Positions 10,820 through 22,441 of a DNA stretch of 64,000 nt are shown piece by piece. The stretch is taken from contig JANUWI010000002.1 in the NCBI GenBank assembly GCA_025504975.1, forward strand, positions 1,240,001 to 1,304,000, written 5' to 3'. The notes beneath the pieces were generated by a model. It was given only the letters and a program-made list of their open reading frames with translations. It did not search any database and was not told the origin of the DNA. This DNA comes from Plenodomus lindquistii (lineage: Eukaryota; Ascomycota; Dothideomycetes; Pleosporales; Leptosphaeriaceae). Position numbers and translations under genes: made by a program. Positions within the stretch are counted from its first letter, which is position 1, and every line of letters starts with the position of its first letter.

Positions 10820-13697
10820 TTAGTAATCGGCGGCTGCGACGCGGCGTAGCTACAGGCAGAGACAACGGGCATCGCAGGTGTCTAGACTGTTCCCCAAGAG
10901 ACTGGTGGACATTTCGGAAAGTCATCATGCTCCGGTCCGAGGCTCGGGTGTCTTGGCATAAAGCCCCTGTGGCGGTGCGAACTTTACGTCAGCCTACAAC
11001 AATCAACAGCAGCGGCCTGTGGACAAGCAAATTGTCTACTATGTACCAAGCTTTGCAGATCGGTCGAGTGCGCGCAGCGCATTGACTGTTCAGTCTTGAG
11101 CGACTTGCTTGCAGTACACAGTTATTGTCCCGCATAGTGCTCACCACACCTTTCATTCAGCCATGGAACTCCCCCACTCTTCAAAAAGCAACGCGTGCTC
11201 CATCATGCATCCACATGAGGAAAGCGGTCGATCCCACATGCGCTCCCCACGGCTGCTCCCGGCATGCCAACCAAGTCGAGCATTAGCTTCCAACAAACAA
11301 GTCCTTGTGAACATGTGAAGGAAGTGGAATACATTCTGTGGTTGTGATAAGAATACGCCAGTCTAGATCGTTCTCGAGTCATGCGGATGGCCCTGCGACA
11401 ACAACGTCGCGAAGCCAGCGAGCGTGGGATGATGTTGATTGACTTGTTTTCACAAACGTAGACACGTGTACGCGGTATTGCTTGCATGCGAGTATCGGAG
11501 AATTATTGTTGCAGGTTGTAAAATCTGCACTTGACCAGGATCGAAAGATGGAAAAATTTGGATAATCGTTAGGTTATAGTTCCACAGCTGTGGATCGCAT
11601 TCACTATGGGTTTGATGGACCATACCCACGCCATGTGGGACGGAAGGGAACCACTGTGGGTGGCGAATGTCGTAACCGGTAGTAGAGGTTCTGTTGACTG
11701 CGGCATGGACATTCGGGTGTTGGGAAGCGTAATACGGTTACGCAACGTGGGATGACTGTGGACTTTGCGAGACGGTGAGCTTAGAGTTCGACGGCTCAAA
11801 AGCTCAACTAGCGGCGGCCTAGGGTAGCGCACTGCTCCAGAATCGTTGTTGTTGAAGGCGAAAATATGTGCCAGAGGAACGATTGTTACCAAGTCATACT
11901 ATAGAAAAGGTCTCCCCTGGGACTGTGTGCAGGGTACCAGAGACTTTGCTCTTCGGCTTCCTATAACGGTGTTCGCATGGCCGCCTCACCATTGTGCTCA
12001 AGCATGCTGTAGAAGTTTTGCGTATATGAGTGTCTCCATGTTATTGCAACGGTCGATGCTGGGGCATGGGTACACAGTAATTTGAAGATGCAGGATGCGG
12101 GTGAGGCTGTACCCTTACCAATGATATCGGGGGCGCCTTTCCACATCGACCAACATGTGCAGGACGACTGGACGTCGATGGACGTGGTGCGATGTACATA
12201 CAGTACATGCGTGCCCCTGTGGGAAGTACCTCATATGCCGGTTAGGTGAAGGACATGCATGTCTCGTGTAAAGTAGAGTATGATAGAGTAGAAGAGGGTC
12301 GCTGCTACGTCGCAATCCGTGACCGCTTGATGGCCGTCGGCTATGTCTCTTACCAAAGGGGCGGACACCACCAGCACGGGTGCAAGGTTGGTGTGTGATT
12401 CGTCTCACGGCGAACGACATTGCCACGATCGCCTGTTGGCGGGGGCCACGGATGCCGGTCTGGGCAGGGTCGGCGCATTCCCAGAACGGTATCCTTGGTG
12501 AAGAGTGTTCTGCGTTGAGGTTGAGGCTGCAACACGGGCAGCCAATCAGCAGCCGGCAGGGGACACGACGTGGGGTGTATCGAAAAGCTGCGATAAGCAC
12601 AGCGCTCACCGTCGACATGTTAGCCAGGGGCGCCAGGCCGCCAGGAATGGACAGCCGTCTTATCTCGCGCCGCCGCCGCCCAACAAAGCCATTCACTGTG
12701 TGCATGCAGACTGTCCTGAGACGCTCCCGGAGTGCGCCCAGGGCTGAACAGGAGCACGGCGACACTGCACCGCCATGATTGCCTTGACGAGGGCGTGTTA
12801 CAAATGGCCTCAAGGCCCGGCTCGTGTGGGGTCTCCTTACCGTCTCAACGGGCGTGGCAGTGGAGACGCGCGCATCTGTCCTGGGCCGATAACGCGTTGC
12901 CCAGGGGAAGCCGGCAGCAGACGACGTTGCTCAGACGCAGGGAAAGCATGCGGGCATGCGGCTGCTACGCTGCGAAGGGTGTAGAGCAAGCTCCAGGCAC
13001 GCAATCGGAGTCGAGGGCTGGCCTGCGGCGAAGCGTCGCTCGTCGCTCGTCGCTCGTCGCTCTGGGCTGCCACCGTCCCACGCCGTGTGCCCTTGGCGCC
13101 TTCGTCTGGCAAACTGGCTAGACTCTTATCTCTGACACCCCAACTCCAGCTTCCAGCAGCCGCCAGCCCACAAGCCGCCAGCATTGCTGCCCGCCGTGAC
13201 AGGGCTGACCCTCCCCGGCGCGGGAGCTAATCCGCGGCCAAAAAGAAAGAGGCCCAGCGCATTCCATGGCCGGTCGCTCTGCTGCTGAGGGGGAATGCGC
13301 TGCTTTCACCGTTGCCGGCCTGCACTGCACTGCTTCCAAAGTCCTTCTCCACCCGCAGGCGCACACGTCCACCACTCGTTTTTGATTGTGCCACCACCCT
13401 TTCGGATGCTCCCGCGCGCTCCGACGCTTTGGTCCTGACTGTGAGTGAGTGCATGCTTGCTTATCTTGTGCGCCGCCCACCATCCTGGCGACTTGCTTGT
13501 TCCCATATATTACTAGAGCCTTGTGCCTCCACACTTTGCCTGGCCTAATCGTCGCTCCTCCAGGTTCACGGCTGCGTCTCGCCTTCCTCACGACTTCGCT
13601 CTTTCCGCAACACCCGTCGTTGCTCCCTTTCGGCCTTCCATGAGCCGCTCAGAACCCCAGCATCCACGCCTCGACCACCACCCCAGGTTGACTCCTG
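10820..13697. other. Long intergenic region
   Basis: About 2.9 kb without a supported gene. GC-rich frames on both strands (for example 12115-12813 minus) overlap heavily and have arginine- and proline-rich, domain-free translations typical of chance frames. The last 500 bases are pyrimidine-rich and probably hold the promoter and leader of the gene starting at 13698. Confidence 0.5.
13034..13061. repeat. CGTCGCT heptamer tandem repeat
   Basis: Four perfect tandem copies of the 7-mer CGTCGCT. Confidence 0.9.
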
Positions 13698-15416
13698 ATG
13701 TTCCATAGCAACAGTCAGGCTATTGTTCACCTGCCTGGGAAGTCTACGCCTAGTGGAGAGACACAGCTGCCCCGTGGAGAATGCAGCTTCATTCTCCCCG
13801 AGTCTGAGGGCACTCATGGCGCCCGCCAGCGCTGCTCCTGTAGGAGCTTCTACCCAGACTCCATCGTGCGCTCTCGCTGCGGCTGTGGGCACCAGGCATG
13901 GAATCATGAGGCTCAACCACTCGCCACTGTCTCCACAGACGACTACCTAAAGGCCGTGGAGCAGATGAAGCAGCTGAGGCAGGAGATGCAGCGCTTTGAG
14001 CAGCTCGAGCACAATCTGAAGCAAGAGCTGTTCAAGGAAAGGATGGCGCGAGAAGAGCTTGTTCGCACCAACATGGCAATTCAGGCACGGCTGTATGAGA
14101 ATATGCAGTACCTCAAAATGACCATGGACGACAGGGTAGAGGCTGTTGTCGACAGGACGACTGAGCTCAGCGACCAGGTCAAGGCGCAGGGCGAGCGCCT
14201 GACCATGGTGGACGAGTTCAGCATGGAGCTTGAAAATCGCGTCGATCGAGTAGAGCAGCTTAGTGGCATGTCGAGAGACGCAACGCCCGTTGGGTCGACG
14301 TCTAGAGCATGCATGTCACCGCCCAAGGCATCACCAGTTCCACCAGTTCCACTGCTCATGCAAACACAACACACACTCGGCCAGCTTCCGATTCGTACTG
14401 ATAAGAAGTATCCCATGTCGTGGTGTGTCAGAGTAATATTCGTACCACGCAAGTCTTTGAGGGTAGCGTACGATCCCGACAGCAACGGTTACAAGCGATG
14501 TGCGTCCCGAAACCTACATCAAACCCTCGAGTTCCCAAGTCAGGATAGTTCATGCTTCGCAAACCGCGTCGAGTCTGCTTTCAAAGGCCTTTTCCGTGGT
14601 CGTCCATGGATGCCATTGCAAGGCCACCGTCCAGCAGATGAACCTTTTGGTCGCATGGCACTCACTCTTCTTCCACCCGACCTCATTCATCGCGATGTGT
14701 GGGATTACCCCTTCCTCGAGGATCATTGTATTTCACACGACAAAATGCAAGGCGATATCCTTTACATTACCTTGCAATATGAGGATGTCACGTGGAACGA
14801 GATTCGATTTCTTCCTGCCGTGAGCAACGTTGATGAGTCATGTTGGAACCACGATGAAGAGCTTGATGGGACTGCCAAATACAAGAGCCTGGATTCAGAG
14901 ATCATGTACGATTTTCAGGACCCTCCTCCAACATATTCATCTCGAACTCACTCGATGGCCGACAGAGCGCTTTCCAAATTAGACGTGCTTGCCGACTCTG
15001 CTGCCATGCTAAGCCCCATCGAACGTGCGCAAACGCAGTCAACCATCACTTCAACTAGATCGAGTCCGATGAGTTCTATGCAACGAACGCCAACACAATC
15101 ATCGAGTCATTCCAGCCATCCTCGCTTCTCCTCAGAACGTACCAGCCTTCGCAGCTTCGACACCGAGACTACAGATGATGAACATCGCGACAAGAAACCA
15201 AAGCTCAGAGCCAAGCAGAGCATGCCTAACGTGAACGGTAACGGCCAAGCGCAGCAACCAATGTATATCTCAGGCCGTTCGAAGCGAAAGATGCCAGTGC
15301 GGGAGAAGGGTCCTAAAGAACCTCTCCACTTTAATGTCTCCAACGTGGCTAAGTGGCGACCCAACCTGCTGCACGCTCATTCATCCAAGGGCAAAGAAGT
15401 CGCCCACAATCCTTAG
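13698..15416 (+). CDS. Cysteine-motif and coiled-coil protein of unknown function
   Basis: A single uninterrupted frame of 572 aa from an ATG. Residues about 45-70 hold a paired cysteine motif, RCSCRSFYPD then RCGCGHQAWNH, that resembles a small metal-binding knot. Residues about 78-190 are a strongly charged heptad-rich coiled coil (for example YLKAVEQMKQLRQEMQRFEQ). The middle contains a globular-looking stretch (SWCVRVIFVPRKS, then WDYPFLEDHC). The last 180 residues are Ser/Pro/Thr-rich and end in basic patches (RSKRKMPVREK, HSSKGKEVAHNP). I do not recognise a named family. The layout suggests a fungal scaffold or nuclear protein, but I infer no function. Confidence 0.8.
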   Translation: MFHSNSQAIVHLPGKSTPSGETQLPRGECSFILPESEGTHGARQRCSCRSFYPDSIVRSRCGCGHQAWNHEAQPLATVSTDDYLKAVEQMKQLRQEMQRFEQLEHNLKQELFKERMAREELVRTNMAIQARLYENMQYLKMTMDDRVEAVVDRTTELSDQVKAQGERLTMVDEFSMELENRVDRVEQLSGMSRDATPVGSTSRACMSPPKASPVPPVPLLMQTQHTLGQLPIRTDKKYPMSWCVRVIFVPRKSLRVAYDPDSNGYKRCASRNLHQTLEFPSQDSSCFANRVESAFKGLFRGRPWMPLQGHRPADEPFGRMALTLLPPDLIHRDVWDYPFLEDHCISHDKMQGDILYITLQYEDVTWNEIRFLPAVSNVDESCWNHDEELDGTAKYKSLDSEIMYDFQDPPPTYSSRTHSMADRALSKLDVLADSAAMLSPIERAQTQSTITSTRSSPMSSMQRTPTQSSSHSSHPRFSSERTSLRSFDTETTDDEHRDKKPKLRAKQSMPNVNGNGQAQQPMYISGRSKRKMPVREKGPKEPLHFNVSNVAKWRPNLLHAHSSKGKEVAHNP

Positions 15417-16486
15417 AATTCCATCTCTTCTAGTACACCATCTGCGAATCTTTGCACTCGAATTTTCATGGAGTCGTTCACGAGTAAAAGCTCATTTTCT
15501 AGGATACCCATTGGCGTTATCCTGTGGCCTGTGCCTAAGTAGTCATCAGATCTGTTGGGTTGCTCTATCAGGGCTTCGTTTTGCGCACGGCCAATTTTGG
15601 CAGTTTGTGGGTTTCCAGTCTCGATGGTCTCGTCGCGGATTATAGACAGCCGTCTGGAGAATTTGATTAGGCTCGCGGCTCAACGGCACTTTGTGTACAA
15701 ACAGGAACGAATTGAATCATCATTCTACGGTTACTTCTAGAGTTCCTTTCGCGATATGCGTATCGCTTCTTGTGCATGCTACCAGGTGAGGCCTGGTATG
15801 CAATGAGTAGGATAGATAAGCTATCGCCTGTATGTCTGTGCGGGGAAAGCTTGAACCTCGGAGATGCCATCATGCTCAACTCCATCTTCTCAGCCACCGT
15901 GACTTGTGTTGAATCAAGAGAAAAGCTGAGCATGTGGCTAACTGAACATTCATATTTGGCGATCTGAGCAAAGCCTAGAAACGAACTGTTTTTGTTCTCA
16001 CGGAATATCGGAATTTTGCTTATCATCCTTTACTGCAGACCCCAGAGCAAAGCGCGTCGATCCTTCCACATGGGAATCTACCGAACCACTCACCACGCTT
16101 CGCTACCACCACACAGCCGTCGACCGTTACACCAACGACAGCCATGCATCAGATAAGTTTGGTTATCATGCAACATGATTCTCTCTTGGCAGCGGAGAAA
16201 ATACCACTCTAATCCTACGGCTGCCCTACAGTGGGGGAGCGGCTCCATGTAACGGTCCTGTGCTATCAGCTGCACGTCACAGTAACGGCGCGCATTACTT
16301 TTCCCGCGCGATAGTGCAGTCACTGCGGGAGCTTATATTTGACGCGCATGCTTATTCCAGACATTGTCGCAGACGCATCAGCCGGTCGTTGAAAGCTGTT
16401 TTTCGTATAGCAATATAACGCTCACGGCCGTACTCAGGACCATCACGGCAAACTCGTCACAACGTCGTATCTAACCATTATCGACG
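15417..16486. other. Intergenic region
   Basis: Holds the 3' flank of the coiled-coil gene and the promoter of the transporter at 16487. Frames on both strands are short and without domains. Confidence 0.5.
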
Positions 16487-18253
16487 ATGTCGGCTACAAA
16501 GGACCCAGAGCTTGCGAAAGATGGTCTCGAAGTCACTGCTTCGACTTCATCGTCGGATCACGCCAACAGTCCTGTTCCGATTGAAGGCACAACGCAGCAT
16601 CTACCGTCCTACGAGCATGAGGTCGCACTTACGTGGAAGTTTGATCTACGCATACTTCCGATGCTCGCCGTAATGTACTTTTTCAATGCTCTTGATAAGG
16701 CACGTGATCAAAGTGGAACTTGTCATGGTATTCCATCGCTAACGATAACGTAGGGCAACCTGGGCAACGCAAAGACGGATGGAATGGACAAAGACCTCGG
16801 GTTTGTGGGAAACCAATACAACATCATGCTATGTGAGAGACTTCGATCCGATTGAGATATACCGAGCTGACGAGCCAGCCATCTTTTACGTCCCGTATGT
16901 TGTCTTCGCACCTCCGATCGCCATGCTAGGCAAGAAGTACGGACCACATAGAGTACTACCCATCATGATGTTTAGTTTTGGAAGTGCAACACTATTGGCA
17001 AGTTCAGTGCAGAATTGGGGTGGCATGATGGCGTTGAGATGGTTCTTGGGTAAGTGGCATCCACTTAAGCATCGCTGGCAGGCAGGACTTCAATGTCCAT
17101 GCAGCCAAGTCGAACGCAACGAAGTGAATCGTGGAAATGACTATCAACTGACTTCTATTAGGCATGGCAGAATCTGCGTTCTTCCCGCTGGTCATATACT
17201 ACTTGACGACGTTCTATCGTCGCGGCGAGCTTGCGCGACGATTGGCGCTATTCTATGCTGCTTCCAACATCGCCAACGCATTCTCTGGATTGCTCGCTTT
17301 TGGTGTGTTCCAAATCGAGTCTAAGCTCGATTCGTGGCGGTACCTTTTCATCATCGAGGGATCGTTGACTGTCTGCTGTAAGTGTGACCATCCTAACACA
17401 ACAAGAGATCCTGACAATCGCTGCAGTCTCCTTCGTAGCCTACTGGTACCTTCCAAAGAACGCCTACGAAGCCAAGTTCCTGAATGAAGCCGAGAAACAG
17501 CTGGCATACACCCGCATCCAGATCGACTCGTCGTCGATTGTCGGCGAGAAATTCAATCTGAAGAAAGCCCTCGGCATCTTCAAAGAGCCGTCCACATACG
17601 GCTTCCTTGCGCTCGAAATCTGCCTTGGTGTGCCCCTCCAAGGTGTCTCCCTTTTCCTCCCCCAGATTGTTCAACGACTGGGCTACGACAAGATCAAGAC
17701 AAATCTCTACACAGTTGCGCCAAACGTCGTCGGTGCATGTGTGCTGCTCATCCTTGCATTCGCGTCCGATTACACCCGCCTCCGCTTCCCGTTCATTGCA
17801 CTAGGCTTCCTCCTCACATTTATTGGCTTCATCATCTACGCAACAATCGACGTTGAGCACTCGCTCACAGTTGCATACTTCGCCTGCTTCATGATGACAT
17901 GGGGAACCTCTGCGCCCTCTGTGCTCCTCTCGACCTGGTACAATAATAACGTCGCTGATGAGAACCGTCGTGTCACGCTTACCTCCATCGGAGTGCCGCT
18001 GGCGAATCTCATGGGTGTGGTGGCTTCGAACATTTTCAGAGAGGAGGATGCGCCAAAGTATATTCCTGCGTTGGCGACGACGGCGGCATTTGGAGCGACG
18101 GGCAGCGCTTGTGCGTTGCTATTGGGTGCCTACATGATCATTGATAATAAGAGGAGGAATGCGAAACAGGGCGTAAACTTGACAGCGCAAGATGTTAGCA
18201 CGGAGAAGCTGAGGGACGGGCCAAGGAACAGGGAGTTCAGATGGTTCTTGTGA
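16487..18253 (+). CDS. MFS transporter, allantoate/DAL5-type anion symporter family
   Basis: Five exons, 16487-16699, 16754-16832, 16879-17049, 17162-17377 and 17427-18253, give 501 aa. The order of conserved pieces is typical of fungal DAL5/TNA1-like permeases. These are an N-terminal cytosolic tail, TM1 with FFNALDK running into GNLGNAKTDGM after splicing, the loop 2-3 region MLGKKYGPHRVLP, ALRWFLGGMAESAFFP, YLPKNAYEAKFL before the central loop, and a second bundle of hydrophobic helices ending in a basic tail. The family imports organic anions such as allantoate, ureidosuccinate, nicotinate or other carboxylates with protons at the plasma membrane; the substrate is not predictable. Intron 1 begins AAG|GCACGT, a GC-AG intron: only this boundary keeps the frame of the conserved LDKGNLGNAK block. 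Confidence 0.9.
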
Positions 18254-19057
18254 GGCGATTCTCATGCTCTCCGGTGACTACGCGCAAAAGTTTTCACAAG
18301 CCGAGACGATCGTGTGCTCTCTAAGAGGCTACGAGTACAGCGTAAGAGCAGAAAATGTCACGATAATGTGATACCCCTAGGGTGCTAACTCGATGAATAC
18401 TATTTATTAATACAAAATTCAAGCGCAACACGGGGAGATTCTTTAGCAAAGTTGACGATGTTAATCCAAACTCTTAAGCGCATGGCGACATTGTTTTGGG
18501 AGTTGACCATGAATAGGAAGTGAGGACTTGATGGACCCTTATCGGGACAAGCCGATGCAGCACGGTGCCTGACACGGTCACGCGTCACAGTCATCCGAAC
18601 TTGGCTAGGATCGATGACGGCAGAACCTGGTTACTGTATGTATGTGGCGAGGATGAGAGATTTCTCCTGAGACTCCAGAAACCTATTTCAAGTCAAGTTC
18701 TGTGGCTCTACTGAGTGGTTGCACGGTCGAGGCTTCAATATGCATAGCTGGCCTGGGGAACAAAGGCGAATCGTGGAGAGACGCGCCGGTATCTGACGCT
18801 AATGTCGGCTGTGTCTATCTTATCACCGAGGCAGATCGTCACTCGTCACCCTTCGACCCAGCCTCACGCGCCTCACTCGGTCAATCATCACGAGTCGCAG
18901 CTTGGAGCTGCCTAGTACTTTTTCAGCTTGCTGTTGTCTATAACCTCCCATCTATCTGTGACTTCTTCATTATCCCTCATCTCCTCACCTCGTCTTTGGC
19001 GATCTGTTGCATCTTCCATCCCGTGCGAGCTCCACTGGAGCTTGAATCATCTCCATC
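18254..19057. other. Intergenic region
   Basis: Transporter 3' flank followed by the promoter and pyrimidine-rich leader of the next transporter gene. No gene seen. Confidence 0.5.
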
Positions 19058-20391
19058 ATGGCAGTCAAAGCCGCCGTTCCGTTTCTGGTGGCTATGATGC
19101 TGCTGACAGGTGTTTGCAACACGCTGTTGACAAAGTATCAGGTATACTCAGCTCTGGCCTTGAACACCCGGGCTTCCCTATTGACTATTGCGGCCAGGAC
19201 ATGCAATGCGTCAAGAACTGTGACGCGCCCAGTTCCAAGTACCGCGAAAACTTCGAGCAGCCCGTTCTGCAAACCCTCCAGATGTTTGTTGGCGAGATGG
19301 GCTGCTGGCTCGTCATCGGCATCTTCTCTCTGTACCAACGCTATACGAGTCGACGCGCCGGATACGAAGCTATCCCGAACAACGAGGATGCTGGCAGCGA
19401 TACGGCTGACATTGTCAATCCGCTGAGGCCTGCACACCCGGATGACGAGGGCCGCATACCGTTGACCGGTCGAACCGTGTTTTTACTGGCACTGCCTGCC
19501 TGCTGCGACATTGCTGGTACCACGCTCATGAACGTTGGCTTGCTGTTCGTAGCGGCCAGTATCTACCAGATGACCCGTGGTGCACTGGTCTTATTCGTTG
19601 GACTGTTCAGTGTCTGGTTTTTGAAACGCCATCTCGGAGCATACAAGTGGTTCTCGCTCTTTGTCGTCGTCACTGGTGTTGCTATTGTCGGTCTCGCGGG
19701 TGCCATTACTCGCGACGATAAGGCGACTCCTGGACATCAGTCTCTCCATGATACGACTGCTGGCCCAGTCGAAACCAAGGTTGCCTCGCAAGCTGTTATG
19801 ACCATCATTGGTGTGCTGCTTATCGCCGGTGCCCAGATCTTTACCGCGACTCAGTTCGTGCTTGAGGAGAGAATCATGGAAAAGTACGCAATGGAACCCA
19901 TCAAGGTCGTTGGCTGGGAAGGCATCTTTGGATTCCTCGTCACGCTTCTTGGCATGATCGTCTTACACTTTGCGATTGGTACTGGGTACTTCAACGCGAG
20001 GGAAGGGCTGTACCAGATGACGCACTATCGCGCCATCGCTGTGTCATCGGTACTCATCATGATCAGTATCGGGTATGTTCTTGTCAACCCACCTTCTGTT
20101 TTATGACACGTACTAATGCTTTCCAGTGGCTTCAACTTTTTCGGTCTCTCAGTCACCCGCACCGTCTCTGCGACTTCGCGCTCTACAATCGACACCTGCC
20201 GCACGCTCTTCATCTGGATCGTCTCGCTCGGTCTTGGCTGGGAAACGTTCAAGTGGCTTCAGGTTGCAGGTTTCGCCCTGTTGGTGTATGGCACGTTTTT
20301 GTTCAATGATCTGGTTCGGCCGCCGCTAAAGAGGTGGGCCGAGACGAAGCCTGAGCCACTATTGCCAGAGGATCCGATCGAGCACCACTAG
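19058..20391 (+). CDS. SLC35F6-like drug/metabolite superfamily transporter
   Basis: Three exons, 19058-19141, 19198-20072 and 20127-20391, give 407 aa. The first exon encodes TM1 (AAVPFLVAMMLLTGVCNTLL). The spliced protein has about ten hydrophobic segments, including TVFLLALPACCDIAGTTLMN, LVLFVGLFSVWFLKRHLG and VVTGVAIVGLAGAI. The DIAGTTLMNVGL and YQMTRGALVLF stretches are typical of the SLC35F6/nucleotide-sugar-transporter-like branch. A long hydrophilic loop follows TM2 (near residues 85-135). The protein should sit in an internal or plasma membrane, with the transported solute unknown. Introns of 56 and 54 nt carry GTATAC and GTATGT donors; the second has a TACTAAT branch point. The C-terminus is short, acidic and cytosolic. 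Confidence 0.9.
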
Positions 20392-20893
20392 AGTGGGAGT
20401 GGAAGTAAGTAGATCTGCATACAGGTGATTTTAGGGAGATATATGAGGCGTAATGGTCTCGGTTCACAATGCATGGAAGGCGTTCGATTGGCATATTCAT
20501 AGATTGGAGAGACAACATATAGCGCGCATCAATGTTACCATTCAGCTCCTTTGACCTTCCTGCTGCACATCGTGAGCAGCCACAGCAATCATTGCACCAG
20601 TTGTCTTTACCACTGAGACTATCACTACAGTCCCGCATTCGAGAACTGCTCCAACCCTCTCAAATTCACACATGTCGTTGCAGGCTTGGTCAATGTAGTG
20701 TTCTTGATGGTTGTGGCGCTCATCAATTAGCGTCATGTGGCTGGTGCATTTAGCGCATTTTACAGTCTTGGCCACTCGCTTAGGGTCGTTGGTATTTCGA
20801 AGCGCACGAACTTGACGATAACGACAATACGGACAACCGACTTTCTGACCACTACGCCCGGAGGTTCAGACACGCCAACCCACATCCGACAAC
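20392..20893. other. Intergenic region upstream of uS3
   Basis: Transporter 3' flank and uS3 promoter. Overlapping small frames only. Confidence 0.5.
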
Positions 20894-21994
20894 ATGGCCA
20901 CCACTCAGTCCGCAATGTGAGTTTGCCTGCAGAGCCTCGCCGGCGCGCGCAAGCCGTTTCGATGTTTTGGGGGATTCAGAACTGACATGTGTGCAGCTCC
21001 AAGAGGAGAAAGTTCGTCGCTGGTACGATAGACCCATTCCCACAGGCAGAGCATTGGGGCGCTGGATAGATGAATGGTGGAGAGAGTGCGAGGAAGATCA
21101 GCATGAGACCATCAATCATCGCACCTGGAGCCGCCAATGCCTGCAGGGACGAAGCCCCGCGCACACAGCACAATCACTAACACATACCCCAGACGGTGTT
21201 TTCTACGCCGAGTTGAACGAGTTCTTCCAGCGCGAGCTGGCTGAGGAAGGCTACTCGGGCGTCGAGGTCCGCGTCACCCCCACCGTCACCGACATCATCA
21301 TCCGCGCCACCCACACACAAGAGGTTCTCGGAGAGCAGGGTCGCCGCATCCGTGAGCTCACCTCGCTCATTCAGAAGCGCTTCAAGTTCCCCGAGAACTC
21401 CGTCTCTCTGTACGCCGCCAAGGTCCAGAACCGTGGTCTCTCCGCTGTCGCTCAGTGCGAGTCCCTCCGCTACAAGCTTCTCAACGGTCTCGCCGTCCGA
21501 AGGGCGTGCTATGGTGTCCTCAGGTTCATCATGGAGTCTGGCGCCAAGGGTTGCGAGGTCGTCGTTTCCGGAAAGCTCAGGGCCGCCCGTGCCAAGAGCA
21601 TGAAGTTCACTGTACGATGTCTTGCATTTGCCTTTGTGCTACACCATGCTGATTATCATAGGACGGTTTCATGATCCACTCCGGTCAGCCCGCCAAGGAC
21701 TTCATTGACCACGCCACCCGCCACGTCCTGCTCCGCCAGGGTGTGCTCGGTATCAAGGTCAAGATTATGCGCGGCTCTGACCCCGAGGGCAAGGCCGGCC
21801 CATCCCAGACTCTTCCCGACTCCGTTACCATCATCGAGCCCAAGGAGGAGCAGCCCGTTGTCCAGCCCATGTCCCAGGACTACGGTGCCAAGGCCATCGC
21901 CGCCCAGCAGGCAGCGGAACAGGCCAGGCAGGCGGAGCAGGGTGAGGGCGAGGCCCAGCCAGCAGGCGGCGAGGGCTACTCTGAGGAGCAGTAG
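20894..21994 (+). CDS. RPS3: Small ribosomal subunit protein uS3 (RPS3)
   Basis: Four exons, 20894-20916, 20997-21022, 21193-21611 and 21662-21994, give 266 aa. Two very small 5' exons (23 and 26 nt) encode MATTQSAISKRRKFVAD and are required to reach the conserved DGVFYAELNEFFQRELAEEG. The KH type 2 domain and the C-terminal S3 domain are intact (VRVTPTVTDIIIRATHT, QNRGLSAVAQCESLRYKLL, VVVSGKLRAARAKSMKF, FMIHSGQPAKDFIDHATRHV). The protein lines the mRNA entry channel of the 40S subunit and has known side roles in DNA repair in other eukaryotes. The tail is Gln/Ala/Glu-rich, as in fungal homologues. Clustering of introns near the start codon is common for fungal ribosomal protein genes. Confidence 0.97.
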
Positions 21995-22441
21995 ATGCAG
22001 ACTTTGCTGCGGGGCGCATAGGTTACGAAAAGGCATGGAATGGAATGTTATGATGCCATCACGAACCCTGACACATCTTCCTTTGCACATTCGGATGGAC
22101 TGGGCTGCTTTTGACTCGGGAGGTTACGGAGTCTTTTAGTGATATGTACTCTTTCAGACTACCCAAACATTCAAAAGATGGCTTCGACCAATCAACTCAA
22201 CATGAGCTCTTCTGCATGGACATCGTTACTCGCTGTGATGATATCAGATACGGGTTCGAAGTATGCAGTGCGTTTGCTACCCAAGCTCAAACCTCCCACA
22301 CCGATGACGGCATTTTCGCCCGTGCGTAAGGACGCATCGTTCAAGAGAAGGATCACAGGCATTTGGTTCTACCAGAAACAGGCAAGTGACGAAAATAAAG
22401 TTCAAAATATATAACACAAGTCAAAGCGACCTGGGCTTGAT
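21995..22441. other. Intergenic region between convergent genes
   Basis: 3' flanks of uS3 and the galactanase. No gene seen. Confidence 0.6.

Noticed and set aside
12115..12813. 232-codon minus-strand frame
   Set aside because: Arginine- and cysteine-rich translation without a domain, overlapped by open frames on the other strand. Typical of GC-rich chance frames.
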